From Macrosoma leucophasiata (Eukaryota > Arthropoda > Insecta > Lepidoptera > Hedylidae), in assembly GCA_036365455.1 (NCBI GenBank), contig JAWQUS010000030.1, forward strand, positions 8,494,001-8,558,000: DNA of 64,000 nt, written 5' to 3'. The position numbers were made by a program, and so were the translations under genes. This document shows positions 44,578 through 56,177 of this stretch, one piece after another. The first letter of the stretch is position 1; each line of letters begins with the position of its first letter. Under the pieces are notes generated by a model that saw nothing but the letters and a program-made list of their open reading frames with translations, was not told the origin of the DNA and did not search any database.

Positions 44578-46072
44578 GTATGTACTAGGAAAGACTAAAT
44601 CTTTCGTTTTTATAATTTGATCAATAGGTTAAATGTTAGTTAGTCAGACTAATAAAGCTTTATGCTAAAATCAAATAACATAATAAAATATGGTACCTAA
44701 TGATAGGTTGAAATAGGTTCACATAACCTCTTAAATTAATTATGTGAACCTACACTAGCTTTTATTTCCATTACTAAGTTAAGCTGCAGTTGGACCGATA
44801 TTGGTTCACAAACAATTAGAAATCAATTGTCATACTTTTCTCGTTATCCCAAAATTAATAAACATTACTTACTTATAATATCCAACAATATATATTGCAT
44901 ATTGAACTTAGGAAGGAGACTCGGGATGTTTCGTATCTATAGAGCGTATCTCTATCGCATCTTACCTTCTTGACATTTGTCGAAAATTTTGATCAAGTTT
45001 TGACCAATAGCAGACCAACAGTGCTTATGTAGACACTGTACAGCAGAGATAACGCTCTACAAAGCCTAAACTAGCAGATCGCCTCTTTCATTGGCGCAAT
45101 GTGCAATATTTAACAACTAACAGATATAAGATCTTTCTACTGGTGGTAGAGTTCCAGTGACGGAGCTCGCGGGCGTAGGCACCACCGCATTACCTAATAT
45201 AATGATGATAATGAAATGGTGGTAATGTACGACCCTGTAATTTCAGGCACAGAGGCATATCACCTAATGCCTCAGGAGTGGCAGTGCATCTGCATTTTGA
45301 CTTCTGGTCATTGTGTGGGTGTCTATAGGCTGCAGTCATCACTTCACATCAATGTGAACTGCATGCTTGTTTGCCACTTTTATAACATTACAAAATTTTA
45401 AAAAATGATAAGATATAAAAACTTGTAGACATCAGAATAATAAAGGCTTTATTATTATTATTATGTTACTGTACCTACAACTGAAGGTTAACAAAAAATA
45501 CTGAAAAAAAAAAAATATTACATATTTTTTGCCCTCTACTGCTGTTGCCGGTCTACAGAAATATCATCTTCTTTTAGTTATTGGTCTAGTTCTTGAGGAT
45601 CAAGCTGACTTTATCATCTGCATATCAGTAGTAAATCAAATTGTCATATTTGTCTTGTGAACTGACAGGTTAAATAATGAATTTTACCTTACGTTTTTTA
45701 AAAATTTCGGTTCCTTACAGTAGATACTTTTACTTTACAATATAAGTCTTATTATGTAATAAAGACAAATTAAAAAGTATATATACATAGTTCTTTTTGT
45801 AATGCTGCATGGAACACATAGATTACCAACAAAAAGCTGGAGACATACATTTTTAAAAAGGGTACAAAGTAGGGTAGTAAAGATACCTCAGTATTAGTAA
45901 TCTGAAGAATTCTTCAATACTAACAGTAGTAATAAAATTACTAATCTGTCAGCTCATGAAAAAATATGACAGTTGATTTCATATTGTTCGTGGCTGATAT
46001 TAGCTGCATTTGGCTCAACAAATTTGTCATAAAACAATATACAATCTAATATAATCCTTGGCTGATTTTCAG
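44578..46072 (+). other. DHX36 intron 1
   Basis: GT-AG, phase 0. Contains a family A copy at 45130-45400; the rest is AT-rich with nothing recognised. Confidence 0.75.
45130..45400 (+). repeat. Repeat family A, near full length
   Basis: Runs from 'tactggtggtagagttccag' to 'gaactgcatgcttgtttgcc' and an A-rich end. Confidence 0.65.
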
Positions 46073-46882
46073 GTAAATCTTAGAATACCACCATCTGTCA
46101 TAAGAAAACTGAATACCAATTTAGGAACTATTGGTAAGATTGCAAAAAGTAAAAATGTGAATATAGAAGCCATCAAAGCCAAAAATGGTTTCTTAACAAG
46201 CATAGAAGCTATGGAAAAAGAAATTAAGCAGAAAATGAAATCAGATTTTAGTAGAACAAAAAATGACTTTGATAAAGACAAAGCACAGGAAGGCGAAAAT
46301 GAAAATAATTGCACTAAAAATAAAACACAACAAGAACTTGACTCTGATGATGATGCTACCAGAGAAAAGGAAAAGCTAAAAATGGAATTAGATGCAAGTA
46401 ATTTGTTGGAAAAGGAACTGAGCTCAAAGATAAAAACACATACGAATCATGAATGTAAAAATAAAATATCCAATACTACAATTACAGACAAAGAAATTAA
46501 GACTGATGCAGATAACCAGCCAAACACTTCCAGTGCACCTGACTTCATAATGGTGCCACCAAGTGATAATGATAGTATACAGAAATCTAGATACAAATCT
46601 TACAAATATAGCTACGAAGATATTGTCACTGATACTTTTGAAGAAAAATTGCAGAAATGTCTTAATGAAGGCATCAGTAATCACTTAGCTAATGCAGACA
46701 ACATAAGCACAGTCATTCTCGAAGAGTATAATCAAATGATTACAACTACAGAATATAAAAAAATGTTGGACTTCCGTAAGCAGTTACCAACTTATAAAAA
46801 GTCTAAAGAAATAGTGGAGATACTATCTAAAAATCAAGTAATCGTAATCAGTGGTGAAACTGGTTGTGGGAAATCTACTCAG
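46073..46882 (+). CDS. DHX36/RHAU helicase, exon 2 (linker and Walker A)
   Basis: The acceptor 'gattttcag' ends at 46072, so coding begins VNLRIPPSVIRKLN; upstream in-frame residues are intronic. 270 codons, phase 0 at both ends. A charged Lys/Glu-rich linker of ~200 residues precedes YKKMLDFRKQLPTYKKSKEI and motif I GETGCGKSTQ at the exon end. The whole protein (1,023 codons so far) is an ATP-dependent DEAH helicase that, in the family, resolves RNA and DNA G-quadruplexes. Confidence 0.92.
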
Positions 46883-46964
46883 GTCTGTTATTATTTTTTT
46901 GAATAATAGTACTTACCAATTTATATTGTACAATCAATTCTAAGCATGCATGGCCCAGCGGCTG

Positions 46965-47293
46965 GTGTAGATCGTAAGCGATCTACTCGGTTAGGCACTA
47001 CGGGCGCAGGCGGGTAGTGTGAGGGGTGACTGCTTGTGGCAAACTAAATGCCCGTTTCCGTGCTTCGGAGGGTACGTTAAGCCGACGGTCCCGGTTGCTA
47101 TCGATGAATAGCATTCGTTAAACCTTGTCGGAGGCCTTATGGGCACTTTATAAACATCCGACAGTGGGTTGGCCACTAACCCTCCGCATTGGAGCAGCGT
47201 GGTAGAGTAAGGTCCAGGCCTCCCCCCAAAAAAAAGGGGAGAGACTCGAGCCCAGCAGTGGGACGTATAATGGGTTGCCATTATTATATTTTT
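46965..47293 (+). repeat. Retroposon tail repeat family B, copy 2
   Basis: Matches 5290-5565 over nearly its whole length and ends 'cccagcagtgggacgtataa' plus ccattattat. Lies in DHX36 intron 2. Confidence 0.7.
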
Positions 47294-47689
47294 AATCAAT
47301 TCTATTATTTTTCTTTACAGACAAAACGGTTGTTAATAAATGGAAAGAATTTATAGCTTTGGGTAGGATTCAAATAAGAAATTAGTGTATAGTGTTATTA
47401 TAGAATAGAGATCTCTCGATGTCTCTCTAGTCGTGTCGGATTGCCCATCGGGCCATGATAGTGAAGGAATGGAGAGTCCACCTGTCCTGTGTTTGGCCAG
47501 CTGGCTAGTCTCATATGAGATTGGTCGTCGTGTCTTTTCGGTCTGGAGGATATTATTATTATTATAGAATAGAGAATATATGGATTGGATTTCTATCTAA
47601 CTAATCTAGGAACTGCAGCAAATCCTACACAATGTTGTTTCTTCTTTCCATTTTTATTTCTTTCATTATAACATGCTTTGAACTGTTCA

Positions 47690-47860
47690 GGTACCACAAA
47701 TCATATTAGATGATGCAATATTGAGCAATAGAGGTGCAAATGTGAAGATAATAGTTACACAACCTAGACGAATAGCTGCATCATCTTTAGCTATCAGAGT
47801 AGCTAAGGAACGAGCTGAAGAATTAGGCAATTCTGTTGGTTATGCCATAAGATTAGAAAA
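47690..47860 (+). CDS. DHX36/RHAU helicase, exon 3 (motif Ia)
   Basis: After acceptor 'gttcag' (coding from 47691): VPQIILDDAILSNRGANVKI, then IVTQPRRIAASSLAIRVAKE and GYAIRLE. TQPRRIAA is helicase motif Ia. Ends in phase 2 at donor AA|GTTAGT. Confidence 0.92.
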
Positions 47861-47999
47861 GTTAGTAATCCTTGGGAATCAAGCATACTTGTTTTTATGT
47901 TATTTATGTGTATTTATGGTATGTTAAGTTAATAATAGGTATGAACAAGTAAGAAATTTTAAGTCAAACTTATTGTAATTGTTACAAAAAGGTTAACAA

Positions 48000-48214
48000 T
48001 ACAGGGTGCAATAGTTAAGTGTGCACACTGTGCACAGGCGATTATTTCGTAACTATTAAATAACAAAAAGCTTTAAACTTTTAAAAAGTTATTATTGTCA
48101 TTTTACTCAGTAGGTAAAGTACTTTCGATATCAGTTTAAAGTTTTTTTGATATCTGAAATAGTTACTGAATAATCGCCTGTGCACACTGCACACTTAACG
48201 ATTACAACCTGTAG
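48000..48214. mobile_element. MITE with ~62-bp inverted ends in DHX36 intron 3
   Basis: Left arm 'tacagggtgcaatagttaag' plus 'gtgcacaggcgattatt'; the right arm is its inverse 'aataatcgcctgtgcac' to 'cttaacgattacaacctgta'. 215 bp, no coding capacity; could form a long hairpin. Confidence 0.8.
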
Positions 48215-48479
48215 GTATATGAAGTCCACCACATGACCATTTTGTGCAAGAAAGTCGAAATAAATAAATAAATGTCTACAGTCTGCTTTTAAAGCGTTAT
48301 GGATTAGCAGCCAACAAGCAACGGGTGCACAGCGAAGACGTTGCGGCCGCTTTTAGGATTATTATATTCGATTGAATTGAAATTGAAAATTCTCTCTCTT
48401 AACATAAAGGATCTGCATCGATTTGAGTAATGCAAAGAACAAAGATTCCGACAAATTGAGAACCTCCTCCTTTAAAAAT

Positions 48480-48605
48480 CCCAATAGAACCAGAGATAAA
48501 GGATTTTAAACCGTAATCTCTGATAGCCCTCGACCCGGGAATCGAACCCAGGACCTCCAGTAGTAGTAGTAGTGGCCTGCTACCACTAGGCTACTGAGGC
48601 ATATT
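48480..48605 (-). repeat. tRNA-derived SINE, type 1, reverse head
   Basis: 'cgacccgggaatcgaaccca' (B-box complement), an expanded gtagtagtagtagtgg, and 'tgctaccactaggctactga' (A-box complement) identify the head of the type 1 SINE. Confidence 0.65.
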
Positions 48606-48648
48606 ATAATAACTTGTTATATATATATATCTTCTTATATTAACTTCC

Positions 48649-48676
48649 AATAATCTGTTATATATAACAGATTATT
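48649..48676. repeat. Perfect 28-bp palindrome
   Basis: Perfect self-complement centred on 'tata' ('aataatctgttata' and its complement), AT-rich, in DHX36 intron 3. Confidence 0.8.
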
Positions 48677-48799
48677 AAAACTTTATAAAATCGTAAAAAT
48701 CGTATATCAGACTTTTTAATTTTTCTCTATAATTAATTATATAAACATTGTAATTGTAGTTTTCAATGGCACCACAGTAAAAATGTGTTGTTACTTCAG

Positions 48800-48962
48800 G
48801 GTAGACGCAAGAGATCGTGGAAGTATCATGTTTTGTACTACTGGAGTGTTGTTGACTGAACTAGAAGTAAACCAGGGATTAACCAATTACAGTCACATTA
48901 TATTGGACGAGGTCCACGAAAGAGATTGTCAAGTTGATATGGCTATGTGTATGTTGAAACAG
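48800..48962 (+). CDS. DHX36/RHAU helicase, exon 4 (DEAH box)
   Basis: Acceptor 'acttcag'. Reads VDARDRGSIMFCTTGVLL, then LTNYSHIILDEVHERDCQ. The DEAH-box motif II is DEVH here, a family variant that should still bind Mg-ATP. Ends CAG at donor GTAATA, phase 0. Confidence 0.92.
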
Positions 48963-49379
48963 GTAATAATGACTGTATGTAGAGCTAGGGAACTTACTAT
49001 CCCCTCATCCAAAATCAATCATATGTTTTTTTTAATTATTACCACGGCTTAAGGTACCCGCCAATTTTCTGGTGGGACCTATAGTGAAGAACTAACAAAA
49101 ATATAGGTTTTGTGGTTTATAAAATTAAATGACGTTTTTTAGTTTCACAAAAAATCTAGAACGGCTGGACCGATTAGGGTACCTAATTTTATTTTCGAAA
49201 TATTCGTGGAAGTCCCAAGGAAGAGAAAGGAAGAGAAAATTACGGAAAATTGTAAAAACAACATTTTTATCACATCTCTGGCACATTGTTTTATTCTAAG
49301 GTGGTAGGAAGTTCAACTAGTAAATATAATTTTTGTACTGATACATACTTCTGATGTTATATTTGTTTATGCTTATTCC

Positions 49380-49640
49380 GCGTCTCCGTCCGCGTGAGAA
49401 TTTATGATTGTTCAGTATCTACCCAGACGAAGTCCTAGTATAAAAGTAGGCTTAGTTACTCCTTATTACATAAGCTATCTGCCAGTGAAAGTCCCGTCAA
49501 AATCGGTCCAACCGTTCCCGAGAATAGCGGAAACAAACAGACAGACAAAAATTGTAAAAAATGTTGTTTTGGTATATGTACCGTGTATATATGCATTTAG
49601 TAAAAAGCGGTTGTTTTTATATTACAAAGAGACATTCCAA
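49380..49640 (+). repeat. Dispersed 'cgtccgcgtgagaatttatg' repeat in DHX36 intron 4
   Basis: Body matches 3186-3660: 'gttcagtatctacccagacg', 'ttagttactccttattacat' and 'gtcccgtcaaaatcggtcca', then the end 'caaacagacagacaaaaatt'. Confidence 0.6.
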
Positions 49641-49699
49641 TTTTATTTATTTGAATTGATTGTTGTGTTTATTGTCGTGATATTTATTTTATTTACTAG

Positions 49700-49979
49700 A
49701 TATTACGGAAAAGAAAAGACTTAAAACTCATCCTCATGAGCGCTACTATTGATGCTGAGAAGTTGATGGAATACTTTGACAACTGTCCAATGTTGCATAT
49801 AGAAGGACTTGCTTATCCGGTTAAAGATATATACATGGAAGATATATTGAAGTTGACAAGGTATAGAATGATGCCAGACGAGAAACCCCGAAAGTCAGCA
49901 CCCAAGTGGCAAAGGCACGGTCGCAATGCGAATGTCAAGACGTCTGAGGATTTTCAAAACCGTTACATTGAGGAAGCTG
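49700..49979 (+). CDS. DHX36/RHAU helicase, exon 5 (motif III)
   Basis: Acceptor 'tttactag'. Reads ILRKRKDLKLILMSATIDAE, KLMEYFDNCPMLHIEG, YPVKDIYMEDIL, then a variable Lys-rich loop. MSAT is motif III. The true exon starts 36 nt before the first ATG. Ends phase 1 at G|GTAAGT. Confidence 0.92.
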
Positions 49980-50266
49980 GTAAGTTTGATTGGCCCTCAA
50001 ACATAAAGAGGCATTTATTAGTTATCTGACAGGAAAAGCCGATTTTTTTAATATCTTGAGAGTGGCAAACAAGCATACAGTTCACAATGATGGTAGATAA
50101 ATAATGTAGCCTTTAAATATCTACATAAATGCCAGATGCCAGAAAAAAAGTTATTCTAATTGATGACATTCTGGTTTAATTTAAGAAATAAAAAATATAC
50201 ATATATGAAATATATGAAGTCATTTAAATGTATTCGCTTTATAATAATTTAAATATATCTCCACAG

Positions 50267-50729
50267 GTGGCTGGCTGCGTTCTATATGCAAAAAAGTAGA
50301 CCGTGATATTTTTCAGATGCTATCAGATCATAGAATTGAAATTCTAGATTTGGATCTGATTGTGGAACTCCTAGTGTATATTTGTAAGCAAGGACCAGGT
50401 GCAATACTTGTATTTTTGCCGGGTATTGCTGACATAAGCAAACTAATAAATGTAATGACTCATCGAGGAGCTTTTCCCAAATCCCATTATGAAATATATC
50501 CGTTACATTCCAAACTATCAACAGTACACCAGCACAAAATATTTGAAAGACCACCCAGTCATGTCCGGAAAATAATTATTGCAACTAACATAGCAGAGAC
50601 CTCTATAACAATTGATGATGTTGTATATGTTGTGGATAGCGGCAAGATCAAATTGACTGGGATTAATGTTGAACAAAATCTACTGACGCTGCAAACAGAA
50701 TGGGTTTCGCAGGCGAATTTACGCCAAAG
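50267..50729 (+). CDS. DHX36/RHAU helicase, exon 6 (RecA2; motifs IV, V, part of VI)
   Basis: Acceptor 'ccacag'. Reads GWLRSICKKVDRDIFQML, then GAILVFLPGIADISKLINV, YPLHSKLSTVHQHKIFE, ATNIAETSITIDDVVYVVD and EWVSQANLRQ. The last residues begin motif VI (QRRGRAGR), split by the intron in phase 2. Confidence 0.94.
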
Positions 50730-50794
50730 GTAATTAGATGATTTGTGTAGTCAAATGAATAGCTTAAAAAAGCTTTTTTTGATCTTGATCTTTG

Positions 50795-50875
50795 TTTAAG
50801 TGTCTATAGGCTGCAGTCATCACTTAACATCAATGTGAACCGCATGCTTGTTTGCCATTTCTATAAAAAAGTTCT
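50795..50875 (+). repeat. Repeat family A, 3' end
   Basis: 'gtgtctataggctgcagtca', 'catcaatgtgaac' and 'gcatgcttgtttgcc'. It abuts a reverse full copy, forming a tail-to-tail pair. Confidence 0.55.
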
Positions 50876-50884
50876 TTTTTTTTG

Positions 50885-51160
50885 TCATGAAGTGGCAAAC
50901 GAACATACTGAAATACTGTACAAAAATACTTTAGCCTATAAATATCTACATGAAACCAGAGATTTCAATGTAGATTCGTTGCCACTCCTCAGGCCCAATG
51001 TATTATGCCTCTGCGCCGGAAATTACAAGGTCGTACATTACCACCTGACCAGAACTGAACACGATAGTACTGAACACAACCATTTAGCGGCAAGTATGTT
51101 AGGTATTGAGGTGGTACCTAGCGAGCTCCGTTACTGGAGCTCTTCCACCAGTAATATGTT
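50885..51160 (-). repeat. Repeat family A, reverse, near full length
   Basis: Runs from 'tgtcatgaagtggcaaacga' to 'gctccgttactggagctctt', the whole family A in reverse. Confidence 0.65.
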
Positions 51161-51286
51161 ATCGTGACTCCTCTGCATTTTGGAAATAGAAATAAAAAAA
51201 TGTCAAATTGATTGAATACTTAGCCGTCTTCATATGTTCTAAACAGCGGGCAAGAGTATGATATCATGATTCATGAGTTAGTAGTA

Positions 51287-52902
51287 GACATGCGAGCCGC
51301 CGCCATGAAGAGGTGGCGCGCCGCCGCCGCCGCCGGGTTGGTCAAAACTCGCGCCGCGCGGTCCTCGTGAAGACGTCCACTGCTGGACACAGGCCTCCCC
51401 CAAAGATTGCCACAACGAAGGGTCTTAGGCCGTCCTCATCCAACGATTGCCACAACGAAGGGTCTTAGGCCGTCCTCATCCAACGATTGCCTGCGACCTT
51501 CACCAGGTCGTTCGTCCATCTTGTGGGGTGCCTGCCTTCGCCTCGTTTTCCGGTACGCGGTCGCAATTCAAAAACTGTTCTGCCCCAGATCGGTATTAGG
51601 TGAGCTATGTCGGCAACTTTGGTTCTCATGCGGATCTCCTCATTTCTGATTCGATCTCGCAGCGAAACTACAAGAATAGCTCTCTCCATTGCTCTCTGAG
51701 TGACCTTGAGCTTTCTTATGAGGCCCATAGTGAGCGACCACGTTTCTGTCCCATATGTCACCTGGCAACACACACTGGTCAAAGACCTATTTCTTGAGAC
51801 ACTGCGGTACCATAACAGGAGTGGGTGTAATTCGACATGATCTCCGTCTTGTCCATGTTCATCTTAAGGTCCACTCATTTTGAGACCCTACCGAGGAGCA
51901 TTGTGCCAAAGTCTTCCAGAGTCTCAGCCATGGATAATCAACTTGGCACCCCTGGAGTGACTAGCACAGCCCAAATCTCGACCGAATCGAAGGCTTTCTC
52001 ATTATCCATGAACGCTTGACAAAGAGGCTGGTTATACTCTTCGGTCATCTGTATAACCTGCCGCAGCGTGTGAATGTAATCTACGATGCTAAAGCCTTTA
52101 CGGAAACCGGATTGTTCAGGAGGCTGGAAGTCGTCGAGTCTGCGAGATAGACGGTTCGTAATCATTCTTGAAAACAGCTTATCGACGTGACTTCGAAGTG
52201 CGATGGGCCTATATTTCTTAAGAAGGGTATTGTCACCTTCCTTAAAGTACAGTACCACCACACTTTTGTGCCGCGCCTTTGGCGTTTTGCCCTCGGATAT
52301 GACGGAATTGAACATCATCTGAAGAGCTTCTTCTAATACTGGCCTTCCGCCTGCTGTCAGGAGTTCAGCAGCGATTCCATCATCAACCGGCACGCTGTTG
52401 TTTTTGAGCTGTTTGAGAGCCAGCCGTACTAATCTCGTCTAGAATGACGTCCGGGATATCTTCGGTGTAGTGTCGGGTCAGTCCGGTTCTAGGATCTTAA
52501 ATTGTAATTTTTTGTTTAGTTTACGAACGAACATTCCTTGGTGGTTGCGTAAAGTTGATCATGATTTCCTACCCCGTTTTAAGCGGTTAGGTAGCTTGCG
52601 TGAAGGTACAAGTTCCTGTACTCCAAGGATTATCTACTCTGTGCGGTTAAGTAAAATCATAAATATCGCGATGGTATCCCGACCGGACATCAACAAAATA
52701 ACATTTATTTTGTTGATGGAACAATAATAATTCGTATGTCCTTTACCACAGTAATTTAATTTTTAAACAGTTGGTATTGCTTGATTTCAGCCTAAAAGTT
52801 AGATTAGGGTGGAAATAAAAACGAGCCGCCGGCTACAAGCCGCCGCCACGAAAATGTTAGTGATGCGCCGCCGCCGACTATATCGCACCCAGCTCGCATG
52901 TC
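51287..52902. mobile_element. 1.6-kb element with 11-bp inverted ends and 11-bp flanking duplication
   Basis: Starts gacatgcgagc and ends with its complement gctcgcatgtc. The 11-bp repeat agttagtagta flanks it at 51276-51286 and 52904-52914. Both edges have a GCCGCC-rich zone (51296-51345 and 52820-52880). The centre is an RTE remnant. Unassigned superfamily; sits in DHX36 intron 6. Confidence 0.7.
51362..52490 (-). pseudogene. RTE-type LINE, internally deleted
   Basis: Reverse frame 51938-52393 reads PVDDGIAAELLTAGG, KYRPIALRSHVDKLFSRM, PPEQSGFRKGFSIVDYIHTL and NEKAFDSVEIWAVL, the RT fingers/palm of an RTE element; then it stops abruptly. Frame 51465-51782 gives the C-terminus (GTETWSLTMGLIRKLKVTQR, RDRIRNEEIRMRTK). 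The RT box with YADD is absent, so a central deletion removed the active site. 51408-51487 is an exact 40-bp tandem duplication. Confidence 0.85.
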
Positions 52903-53244
52903 TAGTTAGTAGTAAAGCATTTAAAAAAAATATACGGCCAATAAGTTCACAACATATTTTTTGGAATTGCGTACATGCACGAAGATAATGATGTATATAG
53001 AAGTCACCGAGCGATCTATAAGAACCGATGTATTAGATGCTCTACGATCTCTGCCTACCTTATGCGGTACTTAGCGTGAAGATACATATTAGTATAATTA
53101 GTTATTTTGCCTCTCACTGTGGAATCAAATTTAAACACGTATTCACCTCAAAGATTGACAATTAGATCTTAGAGATCTTAAATATATTTTCCGCTGATGT
53201 TTATCGTTGTCAAATTCTTTAAATTTTTTTTTTTTTTATATTAG

Positions 53245-53475
53245 ACGAGGGCGAGCTGGTCGCTGTCAACCTGGTATCTGTTACCATCTACTAAGTAAAT
53301 TCCGAGCGCAAAACATCCCCGAGCGACTATTGCCAGAGTTGCAACGTAGCGACCTAATAGAACCGATACTCCTGCTCAAAAAGTTACGTTTGGGGATGGC
53401 AATGGACGCAATGAAGATGGTGATATCACCGCCCGCCGTCACCACTGTGTACCAGGCTGTCAGGCATTTGCAGCA
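53245..53475 (+). CDS. DHX36/RHAU helicase, exon 7
   Basis: Acceptor 'tatattag'. Completes motif VI RRGRAGRCQPGICYHLLS and continues RLLPELQRSDLIEPILLLKK, TVYQAVRHLQ (winged-helix start). The upstream in-frame residues from 53207 are intronic. Ends phase 2 at CA|GTAAGT. Confidence 0.93.
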
Positions 53476-53659
53476 GTAAGTTGTGTTGTTTTAAAATAAA
53501 AAAAAAAACACAAAAATATATATATATAATGACAACAAAAAATGGAATGAAAACCCTCTTCAACGGCGAAGAACCCACCAGTTCCAGCAGTGTTGTTTGG
53601 ATTGTCCGATGTTTTTCACGCGTCTCTTGCGGCGATTGCAGTATGTTTTTATTTTTTTT

Positions 53660-53880
53660 TATCTAATGGAAGTGGTAAACAAGCTTGCAGTTCACATTGA
53701 TGTTAAGTGATGACTGCAGCCTATAGACACCCACACAAAGACGAAGGTCAAAATGCAGATGCGTTACCACTCCTGAGCCCTGAGGTGTTACGCCTCTGTG
53801 CCGGAAATTACAGGGCCGTACATTACCACCTGACCGGAACATGATGGTCCTGATCACTACTATTTAGCGGCAACACTTCA
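53660..53880 (-). repeat. Repeat family A, reverse
   Basis: 'gtggtaaacaagcttgcagt', 'actgcagcctatagacaccc', 'gcgttaccactcctgagccc', 'ccgtacattaccacctgacc' identify it; head missing. Confidence 0.6.
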
Positions 53881-54173
53881 AAACTATTACAATTATTTTA
53901 CATAAATTGAACGAAAAAATGTGAAATTAGTTACAATGCAGCAGCACGCTGTAACACAAACACACACGCACATTCGCGCCTGCGCCGACTAGACGAAATA
54001 GCAGGTGTAGGCAAACATTTTCGCCGCGCGGTAGAATAAGAGAGGATACTTCCTCTCCTACGCCGCGCCGGCGGTCTACTCTCACTCCGTCTTACGACTT
54101 TTCGATCAAGTCACGCGTCCTAACGCGAGTTTAACATTTCTTAAAAACACTTATATCTAGTGGTATCTTTCAG

Positions 54174-54352
54174 AATTGGCGCACTGGACAGCTTAGAGAC
54201 CCTGACACCGCTGGGGTGGCACCTGGCGCGGTTGCCGGTGCCACCGGCCGCCGGCAAGCTTCTGTTGTTGGGTGCGCTGTTCGGCTGCCTCGACCGCGCC
54301 GCGAGCATCGCCGCCGTATGGGGCTTCAAGGATCCCTTCCTCATAGTCATTG
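54174..54352 (+). CDS. DHX36/RHAU helicase, exon 8 (HA2/ratchet)
   Basis: Acceptor 'tctttcag'. Reads IGALDSLETLTPLGWHLARL, PPAAGKLLLLGALFGCLDRA, SIAAVWGFKDPFLIVI. LTPLGxHLARLP and the KDPF motif are typical of the HA2 domain of DHX helicases. The exon is more GC-rich than the others. Ends phase 1 at G|GTATTT. Confidence 0.93.
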
Positions 54353-54449
54353 GTATTTATCTATCTGCATTCTTCGTAGCACACAGTCTTAAAAAAACTA
54401 CTACTGAGGTGATAAACAATTTTGTCTGAACTACTTGCTCATGCTTTTG

Positions 54450-54625
54450 CTAGAACACGACGGATATGTATGGCCCCGTAATAACTATCACAGAGACATG
54501 ACACCTGATGTCTCAGGGGTGGCAACGCATGTGCATTTTGACCTCTGGTTTCTATATAGATGTCTATAGTCTGCAGTCATCAATGTGATCTGCATGCTTG
54601 TTGGCCACCTTCCTTCCTGCATATT
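54450..54625 (+). repeat. Repeat family A, partial
   Basis: 'gtatggccccgtaataacta', 'gcaacgcatgtgcattttga', 'ctgcatgcttgttggccacc'. Confidence 0.55.
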
Positions 54626-54844
54626 AAAAAAACGGAAAATAATGTCTTACTATAACTTTTCCACGGATTGGCGATATTTAAGTTAATAACAAAGACATTA
54701 AAACATTTGTACACAAACATCCCAATTACTTTTGCACCTGTTTGTTCAAAATTCTATGTGTAGTAAAAAACTACACACTTACTAAATCGACGACTGCGCA
54801 TAAAGCTACTTCCAATCATCGAAATTATTGTTATATATCAGTAT

Positions 54845-55135
54845 CATACTGGTGGTAGAGCTCCAGTGACGGAGCTCGCGGGCGTAGGCACCACCGCATT
54901 ACCTAATATACTTGCCGCTAAATGGTAGTGTTCAGCACTATCGTGTTCCGGTCAGGTGGTAATGTACGGCCCTGTAATTTCCGGCACAGAGGCATAACAC
55001 CTTGGGCTTCAGGAGTGGTAACGCATCTGCATTTTGACCTTGGTCTTTTTGTGGGTGTCTATAGGCTGCAGTCATCACTTAACATCAATGTGAACTGCAT
55101 GCTTGTGTGCCACTTCCATTACATTAAAAAAAGTA
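54845..55135 (+). repeat. Repeat family A, full-length copy
   Basis: The best match to the 4698-4992 copy: same head, same 'aatggtagtgttcagcacta' and same 3' end with A-run. Confidence 0.7.
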
Positions 55136-55219
55136 TATCGTAATTGGTTTGTTATCGAAAGTGTCAGTATGATCTTTCTACACAACATCGAAGAATATTA
55201 ATATTTAAATTTGTTACAG

Positions 55220-55544
55220 GTAAAGAAAAAGAAGTTGATGAAGCGAAACGCAGTTTTACAATAGGAGAGCCCAGCGACCATGTGGCGATATCAGAGGCCA
55301 TCATGGAATGGGAAAAATGTTCTAACCAAGATAAACACAAATTCGCCTACCAGTATTTTCTCTCCAGTAACACTTTACAAATGTTAAGCGAAATGAAAAA
55401 ACAATTCGGAAGTAATCTTAAACAAATGGGCTTCTTAACGACGAGCGACGTGAAAGCGAAATTTGTTAACAGAAATTCTTATAACTTGAGCTTATTTAAA
55501 AGCGTAGTGGCAGCTGCGCTATATCCAAATATTGCTTATGTTAG
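55220..55544 (+). CDS. DHX36/RHAU helicase, exon 9
   Basis: Acceptor 'gttacag'. Reads GKEKEVDEAKRSFTIGEP, SDHVAISEAIMEWEKC, YQYFLSSNTLQMLSEMKKQF, VAAALYPNIAYVR. SSNTLQML..MK.QF is diagnostic of the DHX36/DHX57 group. The final codon is split (phase 2). Confidence 0.93.
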
Positions 55545-56177
55545 GTAAAGTAGTGATTTTATATTGTTAATTACCAAACTGCAGGCGTATTCTGTAACTC
55601 AGTGGCCATTTGGAAGCCATTTTGCAGTACATTGCCGTGTTCCTACCTAGTCCTAAAACTATCGCTATCATTACGTTAAATCAGCAATGTACTGCAAAGT
55701 GGCTATCAAAATTATGTCAACCAGTGCCTTCTGTCCACAGATCACCCCCAATAGATACCGCATTAGTGAATATTTGTTCGGAGCCATGTTCACCGTTTTT
55801 GAGGTACGCGGGTGTAGCGGGGAGACTTTCTGAGATTTCTGATCGATATTTTTTCCACATTTATTTGTTTTTTTAAAGATAATAATAATAATACTCTTTA
55901 TTGTACACTCAACAGAATCACAAAACAGAAATAATACATGGACAGTAAATACAACGGGCGGCCTTATCGCTGCCAGCGATTTCTTCCAGGCAACCATAAT
56001 TTAACAGAAATGCGCTTAGGAAGAAGTAGGGGTGTACAAATTAAAGCTAAGAAAATAAAAATAATAATAAGTACATGCTAAAATTAAACAGTGTGTGACA
56101 TGACAATGATAGAATAGCGATGAAGGGAAAAATACATAATAAGAAAAATAAATACAGTGACAACAGTTGAGGCAAAA

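Noticed and set aside
46058..46072. Start of the 282-codon frame upstream of exon 2
   Set aside because: These bases are the 3' end of intron 1 (gattttcag acceptor) and the initial codon is TTG; exon 1 with the RHAU motif supplies the N-terminus.
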